DNA of 64,000 nucleotides from Paramecium tetraurelia (Eukaryota; Ciliophora; Oligohymenophorea; Peniculida; Parameciidae), in assembly GCF_000165425.1 (NCBI RefSeq), contig NW_001798981.1:4661-68660 (forward strand), read 5' to 3'. The notes beneath the pieces are model-generated. The model was not told where the DNA came from. It was given only the letters and a program-made list of their open reading frames with translations, and did not search any database. Positions 37,695 to 49,184 of the stretch are shown here, piece by piece (the first letter of the stretch is position 1; each line of letters starts with the position of its first letter). The translations under genes and the position numbers were made by a program.

Positions 37695-38302
37695 ATGAAA
37701 AAGTCCAAAGGCAACACATCTGTTGATTGTCTTTACATGGAATCCATGTTAAACAAGTAGATCAGATCAAATATACGTATGATACAAAACAAGATTTTAA
37801 GTCCAATGCTCTTGACTCCAAAACCTCAATCATAAAATTAATAGAGAAAAATTGCAAGTAGATTAAATAGTTAGTGTAAGAAGATTTAAAGGATGAGCAA
37901 CAAATGATTATCCAGTTTCAGGACAATAAGATTTTAATGAGTTAGTTATATTAACCGGTGGTTATCCATTCTCATAGAGTTCTTTAGAGCAATAAAAATT
38001 GCACTTTAGAGAGTCCTAAGTTTAAAAGGAATTGCATTCATTTGGATAGTGGATAGCTTGCTTTAAAACATTCCCATTACTTAAAAAGAGGAGGTTAAAC
38101 TGCCCAGACAATTTAGTAACAATAGGAAACAAAACCATGGCACCCATTCATTCGAATGAGGAGGAAAAATTTGATACAAAACATACTTGAATCAAAATTC
38201 ACCCAAGAATCATAGCCAATTTTAGGAAGTACTTGTTTTTAACCTATCGCTGATTTAAGCGGATGGCAAACATAGGAAGATCCTTAAATTGAAATTTAAT
38301 GA
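37695..38302 (+). CDS. Small hypothetical protein
   Basis: Two exons (intron 37729-37757, 29 nt, starting GTC rather than GTA) encode 192 residues in an exact 193 codons. It is basic and polar with an acidic-amphipathic helix (LIEKNCKQIKQLVQEDLKDE), several cysteines and a motif-like PWHPFIRMRRKNLIQNILES; it ends in a Q/D/E stretch. I recognise no family. The unusual 5' splice site is the weakest point of the model, although the downstream frame is clearly coding. Confidence 0.65.
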
Positions 38303-38340
38303 TTGTAATTAAAATTTATAGATTTGTCTAATTCTGTAAA

Positions 38341-40846
38341 TCATAACCTGTATCGTGAATGCTGTTGAGTTAAGGGTCTAATTAAAAGATTTGGTTGAGA
38401 TTCAAATTTGCTAGAGATTATTCTTTTTGATTAATTCATTTTTTTGACTTCTTATAAGTAATGTTATTTATATTCATCTCGTTCTTTTATTAACGTATTC
38501 AGATCATTACTTGATTGCAGAATCTCTAATTCAGTTACTCTTTTCTGCAATTCTTTCTCCCTTGCTAAAACTGAGACTAATTCATCTCTTATCATGCTAG
38601 CAAATTATCTTACTGTAGGTTCTGGCATTTTAGTGAGATTCATTTTAATATTGTTATTTTCTAGAAATTACGACATTTGTAAAGGTTTTGGAGCTAACTT
38701 TTCTTTGATTGCATCTAATTTAGTATTTTTAAGACTTCTTTAATCAAGATACTTAAAGAGACTTAGGAATCATTTTAAAATTTACTTTTTGAATTTGTTT
38801 CTAGTAGGAATGTTAGGTTTATCCATTGCTGGAATATTAAATGATCTGATTCCAGAACTATAAGCACCATTTTCAATTTTCTCAATAACTCTAAATGTTT
38901 TCATAACAACATCATATAACTCAAATAATTCAACCTTCATGTCCTTTATTTACATTCTATAACAATAAAGGTGGGATGATTACTTCTTTTTTTCTTGATA
39001 TTTTTTAAATTAGTGAATAAAGTGATCTATCTCTTCATTTTTCTTTTCTAAGTATTTCTCGTATTAATTTGTGCTATCTTACAAAAATTTGGTGTACTCA
39101 GCCTTTAAATTGTCCATTTGTTATTTATATCTAATTTAGAATAGAATGCATACTCTTTTTCTAATTCATTTTTTACCTATCTCTTAATGTCTTCATGCTT
39201 CTGCACCTCCTAAGTCTTTGTCTAGATGTTTTAAGGTAAATTTATAATAACATTCACTTTCTTCTCAATCACTTGCTGATGTTCTTTTAATTGTTTTTTC
39301 ACAGTATCTAAAATCTTATCGTTTTTTTCTTATTCAATCTATTCTAGTTGTTGTTTTCCTTTCAGCCTACTGTTCCTTCAACTTTCTGATTTCTTCTTTT
39401 TATTCTATGTTCTTGCATTATTGTCTCTCCAATTTAATACTTTCTTCCTTCTTCATTAGTTCTTTTTCCTTCTACAGCTTCTCAATCATATATTCTGCCT
39501 CTTTTACATAGTTCGAAAGAGTCTCTACTTTTTGCATAGCATCCTTCTGAATTTTGTATTTCTACAATTCTTAAGCACCCATTCTAGCAAAGAGCTTCTC
39601 TAAGTCGACGTCTATTCCTAATAAATTTTAGATTTCAGATAGTTTCTATTTATGTTCCTTTTAAAGAAAATCTACCTTCGCCTTCAATTCAGTATTTTCG
39701 TCTTACAGTTTCTTAATCAACTTATCCTACCCAGGGAAAGGACCTGGTTAATTCGAATTATCATCTATTGGCTGCGATGCTGTTATTCCTTTGGTCCTTT
39801 CTGCATATTGTAAGGCTGACAAACATTCTTCAAAATTATTTTCATTTGGGTTGATATGCACCATTAATGCAATTTAACTTTAACTATTGAGACAACTTTA
39901 TAAGATTCTCGTCAGTTTAGAGTCTCGATATGGTATGTTTTTAGAATTCATCTGAGAAATAGCAGTCAAACATTTCGATAAGGCAGTCAAGCTTTAATTA
40001 ATCAAAATAGCCTCCTAGAACTATCCTTCTTGTGTCAAACTCTTGGCTATTCTTTCAGAACCTGCCAAATCTACAAATTAGATGAATGCATTCATAAATT
40101 GCAGATTCTAGTTCTCCTTATCCTTTTAAACTAGGGTCAAAGTGATTACAGTGTGACACTTCTATCCAAATGATTTACTTTACTATTCAAGTTTCTCTCT
40201 CATTTGAAAACCCATTTATATCATATCTGTCAATTCTTTAGCCGATCTTATTGCTATTTATGAGATGTCTTTAATCAATAACTGCCCATCGTGGTTTTCA
40301 TATACGCTTAGATTTTCATTCTCATAATTCTAAATTAATTGATTCATATTCCCAGAATCACGCTATTTGTAAGCCTTACCTAAGTCTCGCACTTAATCCA
40401 AGAATAATTCAGCCATCGTAGCAGTTATCTCGAATTCTCGGATCTCCTCAAATTCTTATGCTTTAGAAAGAAGATAATCTATGGCTCCTGTTATAATGCC
40501 CCTCTTGTCTGGCTTATTTTCTTCTCCTTCTTAGCCGAACAATGTGTAGCTCTTCCCACTTCCAGTCTACCCATAACTCAATATACAAGAATTGTGACCC
40601 TCTATCAGTTTCTGTAACATAGGCTCAATCACTTTGTACACATGTTCCTAAGTGGTGCACACAGAAGAGAATGAAACAATCTTGCTTTCTGCATTTTTGT
40701 TTGTTGGATCCTTAAATTAAATAGTTGTGTACTCTTATTGAAATACTCTCATTTGTGAAGTCAACCATCTTCTATTAATAATCAATCGGTCTCACCCTGG
40801 CAAATATCTTATAGTTTTGATTAGCATTGGTAATTCTGTTTTGCAT
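38341..40846 (-). CDS. Kinesin motor protein with one frame break
   Basis: Three introns (40711-40732, 39131-39153 and 38762-38785). The N-terminal motor domain has the P-loop GQTGSGKSYT at residue 85, switch II DLAGSERIAK at residue 252, and NQSLTALSKCLTAI and PYRDSKLTRIL. The switch I region reads QQSKSFGQKCHTVITL, so the usual SSRSH is poorly conserved. Long coiled coils and a polar tail follow, about 810 residues in all. The spliced length is one base too long for a continuous frame. The break falls near 39354-39357, where dropping one base of a T4 run (A4 on the coding strand) would join the coiled coil. The subfamily is unclear. Confidence 0.85.
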
Positions 40847-43272
40847 TTCTTATAATAATTTATTTTAATTAAGTTCAAATATCATACATAAAGATCAAAT
40901 ATAAAGAAAGAGTTTACAAAATCTATTTAGTAAAATGAAATGCTTAACGCATAAAATGAAACATTATCAAATTAAAAAGCTCGATTATTTTGTTACTCGA
41001 TGAAATTGGAAATACAACCTAAAGATTTATAAAATAAGCTTAAATATACATATTTTTTCAAAAACTATCCCATTTGAAGTTTAATCTTCCTATTCTCAAG
41101 GAGAGTTTACAATTAATTTACTATATTACTTAATGTATCTCAGCATATTTCTTAGGGTCATTTACATATCTTTTCACTTGAAGAATTGTTTTTTCAAAAA
41201 TTGAAGAGCATTTTATTATAAAGTTCATAAAGAAGCTTAAGTTATCTATTATTTTCGTTTAGTTTCAATATATTATAAAAATGCTGGTCATGTTTAGATT
41301 ATTTTATTTATAAATAAATTTTTGTATTTAATATCATTATAATTTTAAACAGATTGAGTTTATATATAAATTAATATATAAGTATATGAAGTAGAGCATA
41401 TTAAATTAAATGTAAAATTTAAAAGGTTAGAAATATAATTCAAAATTAGAAATGTATTTTAGAAGGAATTTAAATTTTTTTTATCAACATTAAACTCATA
41501 TTTGTACAAATAAAACTAAAGCAATACAATGTTTTAGTGTTATTATAATTTTCAATTTCTTTGTTTTACGAACTCTGTCTAATATTAACTGATTGAATAC
41601 TAATATTAAATGAATTTCAAAAACATAAAAAGCAGAAAAATTATTTATTTTATTTTTATATTATTTAGAAGAGTATTATATTTAAACACCTCTGTCTCAT
41701 TTATTTATTTATTTATATTAAAGAAAATGAAATTCTTAAGTGATGTTATCAGTTGAAAATTTATTCATTATAAGTGTTTAAGTGGCATTATATTAGTACC
41801 GTATATTTTTAATTAGTTCAGTTTTATAAACATAAAGAAATAGCAACTGAGAGTAAGGATTTTCGGTTAATTATTTAACAAATATCTCTCTAAATATTAA
41901 AGTTATGCAGTTTTAATCTGGTTTTAGTTGCATAGTGTGAATAATTTTATTAAAATAATTTTCCAAAAATTATCTACCTGTCAATCTCCAAATAAAGATG
42001 AATTAAAATGATAAAATAAAAGGATCTGAATTATTAAGAATAACTAGCCTTGAGATCTAGGAAGAACCTTAGACTATTATCTGGAATGGCCATTCCAATA
42101 CTGAAATTTAGATATTTGTAGATGAATCATTTGGCAGTTAGATGTCATCATAGAGTTTAATAAAATACAAGAGGACCCTGGCAGCAAAGATCTTAAAACA
42201 GTGATTCTGAGTTATGAATATCATCTTCATTTAAGACAATTTTCATACAACATAATCTATTGTTTAATAAGTTGTCTACGATTGAATCCCAATTATCCTG
42301 AGGCCTATTGAGTTGAATTGATTGTGTATATATGCTCAGTTAATAAAGTATTTAATGGATCAAAAAAAATTTAGCTGGATTCAAAAATTTGGAATATGAG
42401 ATATTATAAGAAACTAATAATTATATATTAATTTAAATTTATTAACTAAAGTCAGAGTTTGAAGATATTCTAATAAATAATTGGCATTACTCTTTACACC
42501 CTATTTTCATCTATCGATTAGATGTTGTAATTGGGAGTTTAGTAAGGGAGAGCAGAAGAATATTTTTCAAATTATTAATTTAATTACATACCAAATATTT
42601 AATTTACAATAAGATTAGTAACTTGAGATTCAGCATTAGTCATGTGAAACTATTATTAAAGCCACTAATATTGATATTTGTCAAACCGCATCCTATTAAA
42701 ATAAATTTTCTAGAACAACTAATAAATCTTGTGAGTGTTTATTTTACAAATTACTATCATAGAATATCCATCCTAATTATAGCATAATAACTATTAAATT
42801 TATGAAAGATAATCAAATGTGCTCCTTCTTTATTTATTCATCTCTATGATAGTAAGTGTGAGTAATTTAGATTAATCATAATAATACTAGTATAATTGTT
42901 GGTAATCTTATTTACACCCGCTTGACAAGCTTATCTAGCAGCAAATCAAATAGTGTGCGATTAGAATATTAAAAAAAAGGCTAATTTCCATTTATTTATA
43001 GAGACATCAAATTTTAGTAAGAAGTTCGTTTTGAGAAGGGAGGAACTGTTAAGTGGAATAATTCATGGTACTTTTTTAGCTAAACTTTACTTCTTAAATG
43101 AATTATATAAATATAATTTTTATTTTTGCACATTAAAATAATTAGGATATAAGAATATCATTCAAGACATCTTTACTTTGAGGTTTGATCATATTGAGTA
43201 TATTGATATTTTTGTTATGAATACATATTTAAGTTAGAATTGATAACATAGATATTTTTGATTAATTTAAAT
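40847..43272. other. 2.4 kb gap between genes
   Basis: Long for this genome. 40,847-41,990 is extremely AT-rich and I see no gene in it. A frame starts with ATG at 42,001 and gives about 71 polar residues before TGA; a decayed TPR unit follows at about 42,205-42,312. From 42,400 to 43,270 nothing is supportable. Confidence 0.5.
42205..42312 (+). pseudogene. TPR-repeat relic
   Basis: One frame reads LRQFSYNIIYCLISCLRLNP and then NYPEAY before TGA. 'RLNPNYPEAY' is the canonical end of helix B and start of helix A of tetratricopeptide repeats in ciliate TPR proteins. Neighbouring sequence keeps no further intact unit in this frame, so this is a remnant of a larger TPR gene. Confidence 0.6.
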
Positions 43273-44772
43273 ATGCTCATATCTGGAATGCAATTGAGGC
43301 ATTCGCTGACTCCTCGTTTCTTCGCAGGAGTGTTCAACAAGCGTAAGCCAACCAAGAAGGATTTAGACCATTATGATATAGTGGTGATCGGTTGCAATTT
43401 AGGAGGAGTGTTGAGTAGACAACTTGATAAGGTACATTTGTAAAGTTTAACTCGGCATAGGTTTCTCATGGAAAATATAAGATTATGGTTGTTTTGGATT
43501 AGAATATCAATCAAATTACTCCAATTAGATAGATCTATGAATAATAGAAGACAGCCAAGACAGATTTCTTGCTCAATGCTAAATTGTCACTCAACATGTA
43601 CACTGCCCACTCAGATCAAGTTGGATGTTCAACAATATTACCTGAAGAGAATGCCATAGTTTTGCGTAATGGTCGTAGAATTGGCTATAATTAATTGGTT
43701 GTTGCAATGGGTATAATCCTCAATAAATTCCAATAGGTCAGCAAGTCAATTACGATGCAATCAAGGGATTTGAAGAAGCTTGGTAAGACTTCGATTCCCC
43801 AGTGTTCACAAACCTTGATCACCCAAGTTGGAGATCCTCCAATCATAAATACACAAGATGGCATTACAATTTCAATCATGGTGAAGCATATTTCTGTATT
43901 CCTCAATTCCCCTTCAGTGGTGAGGTTGAATCCTACAACTTTTTGTTGAGTCAAAGAATCTGGGAATGGCAAACAGCAAATGGACGTCAATCACCAATCA
44001 AAAAGTTCACGATCATCCAACCAAATGAGCGATTTGTTCAATACAATGATGCTGGAGATTCCTTCTTCAAAGAAGAATTAAAACGCAGAAACATCAATGT
44101 TGAATACGGACTGAAATTGGTTGAAGTCAACAAACAATACAATACTGCCACTTTCGAAGACGTCAAGACTGGAAACAGACAGACTAGAAATTTCAATCAT
44201 CTCTATGCTGTTGCTCCAACAAAGGCTCATGAACCACTTGTCAAGGCTGGATTGACAACATCAAAAGGATTATTGGATGTCAACATCAAGACATTGTAGC
44301 ATAATAAATAAAAGAACATTTTCGGACTTGGTGATGTCAACGATCTTCCAACTACAAATTGTTTCTGGGCTGGATTCCACTAACTCCACGTTGTTAGAAA
44401 TAACATCGAAAGAAACATAGCTGGAAAATCACTGAATGCTGAATATGATGGATATAGCAAAGTTCCCATCATCTTAGGTTAGAACACACTCACATTCTTA
44501 TGTCACAAATACAATAATGAAAATGCTTGGCACAACCTCTACTTCTCTAATGGGGGTTTCTTGGCTGCTTTGAGGTAATTGTTCCTTGTTATTCAAGATA
44601 TTATAATTGGTGCAAGAACTTCAAGAAGGCCTTTATTGACATCTATTTGGAAAAGAATTGGGGACCTCCCTATTACAAACTTAAGAAGAGTTTCAAATTG
44701 CCTGAAGGTGAGAAGGATGATCATGGATTCTTATCCAAATTGTTGCCAGGCAAGAAGGACAGTCATCATTGA
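43273..44772 (+). CDS. SQOR: Mitochondrial sulfide:quinone oxidoreductase-type flavoprotein
   Basis: Four exons (introns 43432-43460, 43711-43736 and 44575-44597) give 473 residues in an exact 474 codons. A basic presequence (MQLRHSLTPRFFAGVFNKR) precedes the FAD-binding Rossmann strand YDIVVIGCNLGG. A second dinucleotide region contains KKFTIIQPNERF, and FGLGDVNDLPTTNCFWAGFH is the C-terminal FAD-contact motif of the family. Sulfide:quinone oxidoreductases oxidise H2S at the inner mitochondrial membrane and pass electrons to ubiquinone. GG replaces the second half of the usual GxGxxG, and the redox cysteines cannot be assigned with certainty, so a related type II NAD(P)H dehydrogenase-like role is the alternative. 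Confidence 0.8.
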
Positions 44773-44801
44773 TATAAATCAATAATATAAAAAATATAAT
44801 A

Positions 44802-45454
44802 ATGATTAAATTATTTGCTTAGAAGGTGCTCCAATTACAATTTTAACCTCTCTATCAATTTAATAGATTTGCAGACAAATTACAAAAGAAGCAACAAGAC
44901 AATTAGAAATAAGAATTCAAAAAAGAATTGGAATTCCTCGCTAGCAAAGTATATTCACAATTGCACATAGCCACAATTTACACTTATCGATTTTAGACAA
45001 AGAGCACTCGATGGGTTGCATAAATTAAAAAAAGGATTCAAGTATTAAATCTCTTCAGGAAACGAGGAGACTGAATAGCAATTGACATTACAGAAGCAAG
45101 TCTTAAATGCCATGTTTGATGAGGAATTGTTGAGTCCAGATGATTTGAGTGGAGATGTAAGTGTAGACTAATAACAAGCAAAAAAAAGAAATAGCTATGG
45201 TTGCCTAAGTGGAAGTGCAATAAGTGAATTTCGTGTTGAGTCAATATAGTCAGATAAGGAACATGCATTCGTGGGTGAGGGACATGAAGGAGAGAGGAGA
45301 ACCTATGCCTGACAACCAGGAGGACATGATGTACAGGTACAAGAGAGACAAGCCAATAAAGAAATCTTTCATCAAATTTGAAATGAAGAGATAAAATTTC
45401 TCAATGAAGCAAAGGTTATAAAAGTTGAAATGGGGTCCTCGTAAGGAAGTGTGA
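44802..45454 (+). CDS. Small probably mitochondrial protein, function unknown
   Basis: Three exons (introns 44949-44970 and 45157-45178, both 22 nt) encode 202 residues in an exact 203 codons. The N-terminus MIKLFAQKVLQLQFQPLYQF lacks acidic residues and is amphipathic, as in mitochondrial presequences. The rest is helical and K/Q/M-rich, with a distinctive YSQIRNMHSWVRDMKERGEP followed by MPDNQEDMM and a basic end. No family recognised. It starts 29 bp after the SQOR-like gene on the same strand, which is only ordinary spacing here. Confidence 0.75.
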
Positions 45455-45517
45455 TATTTGATAAGTGTGCGCAATTATAAATATTTAAATATTTATGATT
45501 ATCATTATTATAATTGA

Positions 45518-47718
45518 TCATAATGTGAAAACTAACATGATAAAACTAGCCACCAATAGTTGAGCATAAACGATAGTGTCATTTTTGTAGTTCAAGTCAG
45601 TGCTTACATTAGTTGTTTATCCATAAGCATACTATAAAAATATAAACAAGTATAAATACTCCAGCATAAGGTTAGACTGATTAGAAGCAACGATTCTAGA
45701 TCATGTGGAATCCATATTTGCAAATAGCGCATCCAGAAGAATGAATATGGCTTATCAGTGGAAAGTGTTGAATTCAATTTAACAGCACAATTGGCTTGAT
45801 TAAGAGGCACACAACCTCCTTATTGGAAGACGTATCCATCAATACAAGTTAAACAAACCTATCCAGGTGATGCACAAGTGGCACAACCGAATTAACAAGC
45901 GACACAAGTAGCTTAGGCAGTCTTAATACCAGAATATTGGAAGTATCCGTCCATACAAGCTTTGCAAGTCTAAGGATTAAACTTATAATTACTGTTGAAT
46001 TGTCGCATGATGCACAATTGGTTTGACATGGTTGACAGGCTGCTCCTGATAAGTAATATCCAGTATTGCATTTGGTACAGGTAGTATTGGATGAGCATTC
46101 TAAACAACCACCACTTGCAGAACATGTGGCGCAAGTGGCTGAACTTGCTGAACTTGCTGCTTATAAGAAATATTTTTATGAGCATCCAGTACAGGAAATA
46201 GGTGTTGAAGATGATCCACCACATTTATTACATTGTGAAGAGAGTTGTGTTTTAGCTCCAGCCTATGGTGGGCAAGATAAACAAGTTCCTCCTTCATATG
46301 CACCGAAATTCTTAACACATGTGGCACAAAACATTGTTTGAATTAGTTGATGTGTTAGTCAAAGTCAAACATGCTTATATTTGTACAGCGGCTATGCATG
46401 TAGGAGTAGCAACACCGTTTGTAGTAATATTGACTAAGAAGTAGCCATCGACACATTAAGTGACTTAAACTGTTGTATATGAGGGAGTATCTTATGGACC
46501 TCCACATCTCAACCATCCAGTTGATTAAGGATATGAAGAGCAGGCTGAGCAAGTGACGATGTTACTTTAATCCTTGATTGCATAGTAGAACTCTTAGCAT
46601 TTTGTGCATGAAACAGTAGTACCATTGATTGTGCATGAAGCGCAACCTGTACCACATGGAGTGCAAGTCTTTGGAGTTTAGGTGTTCAAAACATATATGC
46701 TTACACATGATGTGCAATTCTAATTATTATCCATTTGAGTGCAGCCTTCAGGTAATTTTTAACAGGTTGAATTTACCAAAGCATATCCAGATACACATGC
46801 TAAACATGTTGTTGAATTTTAACATTTTGTACAAGTGAGACTTGGCTAGCATGAGGCACAAGTCTAAAATATATATATTACTAAATTTTACTGTTATTCC
46901 ATTAGTGGTACTAATAAAGTAACCATCTGCACATGTAGTACAATTTGTACTGTTTGTGCAACTTGTACAAAAATCTAGGCATTTCTAACAAGTTCCAGAT
47001 CCATCTGTTGTTGATCCTGTTGTCAATCCACTGAATGACCAAAAATACCCGCCATAACATTGTGTGCAAGTGTTTCTATATAATCATATTAAAATAATAC
47101 GCTGAAGGACAATTCATACATCCTGCTATGCCACATGGATTGCAAAAACCATCGAAGTAATTGTAGTATTAGTCGGATGAGCTTGATACTGAGGGAATAT
47201 AATCCCAATTTAAGTAATGTCCAGAAGAACATTGAGTACATACATATCGAGTACTACTATAGACTGTACAGGCCTAATTCTCAACGCATACTCCAGCAAT
47301 CAAACTGAAACCTGAGTCACATTTACCACACACATAGGCGTTGGCTCCTGTGTTTAATGAGTAGCTCAAACATCCATTTGGCATATTCACACATATTCTA
47401 AATTTATATTAACATTCTCTACCCATTTAGCTATGTCCATCCTGGACTACAAGTTAAAGACCCAGTTTAGTAATAATCTGTACACTGATAAAATCCTCCC
47501 TCTATTGGTTGACAAGGTTAGCATGATTGCCCAGCCCAATAGTAACCTTTTATTTAATATAGAATAATACCATTCATGCATTAGAATGCTTGACGTGTTG
47601 ATTAACCAACTTTCAAAGCACCAGTAGCTAAACAACTTAAATATGTGCAATCCAGAGGTGGTGATTATTGTCCCAAAACACCTATCAGCAAAATTGAGGC
47701 GATGAGTACTTTATTCAT
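45518..47718 (-). CDS. Cysteine-rich GPI-anchored surface protein, frame-disrupted
   Basis: Signal peptide MNKVLIASILLIGVLGQQSP, then CxxC-type repeats (furin-like/growth-factor-receptor Cys-rich fold) and a hydrophobic C-terminal tail (VYAQLLVASFIMLVFTL) of the GPI-signal type. Five introns were placed: 47398-47422, 47076-47100, 46864-46891, 45970-45992 and 45632-45659. The spliced length is two bases too long. The frame jumps once near 46328-46331 (an A4 run on the plus strand) and once near 45735-45755; both jumps need loss of one base. With them corrected the protein is about 689 residues. The segment CTQCSSGHYLNWDYIPS aligns with CTQCTNGYYFNWDFILQ in the neighbour, so the two genes are paralogs. 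It is a recent pseudogene or carries sequence errors. Confidence 0.7.
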
Positions 47719-49184
47719 AATTATTAAAAAATTTATTAATCAAGATATATTTTATCTATTCCCTTAAAACTACGATAATTCCATCCCCCTCTTCTCGTAT
47801 ATCTAAATTATTTCATACTACAAATCCACATTTCCCTCTTTTCATCCAAAATGCCTTTCCTCTTCATGCCTGCTTCCCATCAAGACCTTAAATTCGATCC
47901 CAAAAGTTTTAAGTGAATAGCAAACACCTAAGAATATTTTTGTTGGTTGAATACTTCTAAAATCTTAACTTCATTCATTTTGCCATCAGAATTTTGATTA
48001 ACTGTCTCCTCTCAAAGATAACTATTTATTCTTAAAATGTTCCTCCATTTGGAACCCTTTTGAATCCTTTTCTGCATTTACATAGAATGGAAATCTCAAA
48101 ATGAATCAAAGTATAAATTTTATTAATCACGTGAATTTTTCTTGGAGTTTAGACGCAGTGCTGTTAATTGAATTTGTTCTTTAGAATTGGAAACATTACC
48201 GTAGAACAATTATCCCAAATAAAACAGAGAAAAGGAAATCATTATTTTTGTATCAATGAAGAATTTAAAATAAATCTGATTTTTCTTAAGTATTGAATAA
48301 TTTGTAGTATAATTAATGCTCCTCATTCAAAAGCTGCATTTTAGTGTTACATATATTATAAATATGCTGTATTTCAAATGAGTCTTAATATTTAATAAAT
48401 TATATTTGAAACTTGACCTTTTTTTGACTTTGATAAATGATATAGATAAATTATACTGATTTCTTTGGTCCCTAAAATCAAAAGTAACTCTTTTATTTAA
48501 ATAAAATATATTTTGAAACTATAAAACCTTATCTTGCAATGATGAAAGAATTGATTATTAGAGTAGCGAACAGAAAATAAGTGATATTTTCTATTTGTAA
48601 TTTACCAGTTATAAAATTCAACTTTTAAAATCTCAATAATATGAAATGATAAAATAAAAATTAAGACATAATTTATAGAAGTCAAGGAGATTGTTATTAA
48701 AACTAATAAAAAATAGAAATCAATCTCTCATTTTGAAATATTAAACCGATTGATAAACTTCTTAATCTATTAATATACATATATTAATACAGATTTTTTA
48801 ATCTATTTTGAAGTTGTGATAATAGAACTCACACATTTTCAATTCCATAAGCAAAATCTTTCAATCGGGTGAATTATATTCTTGTTTAATTATTCATAAG
48901 TATGATTAGATTATAATGTTCTCTTTCTTTTAAATGTTAATGCTCATTTGTTAATAGTTTATTAGTGCCTACTAAGTTTTCTATTGAAAAAATTACACAA
49001 CTGCTCACGCTTCGAAGATTATTACCAATCTCCCTTGAAAGATTTATAATTTCTGATGGCAGTACAATTATTGGGTATTTTCATTTTAATACCAATTTAA
49101 TATCATATGAAGAAAATTAGCAAAATAGTTGAACTGAATTTACAAATATGATATTTTATAATTTTAATTGATACACTATAGATC
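47719..49184. other. 1.5 kb spacer between the two Cys-rich genes
   Basis: Contains a plus-strand frame open from 47,951 to the TGA at 48,257-48,259 with protein-like content (LKDNYLFLKCSSIWNPFESF). It lacks a start codon and is preceded by a small ATG frame at 47,872 in another phase. I read this as a decayed gene or an unresolved multi-exon one. The remainder is AT-rich and featureless. Confidence 0.4.
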
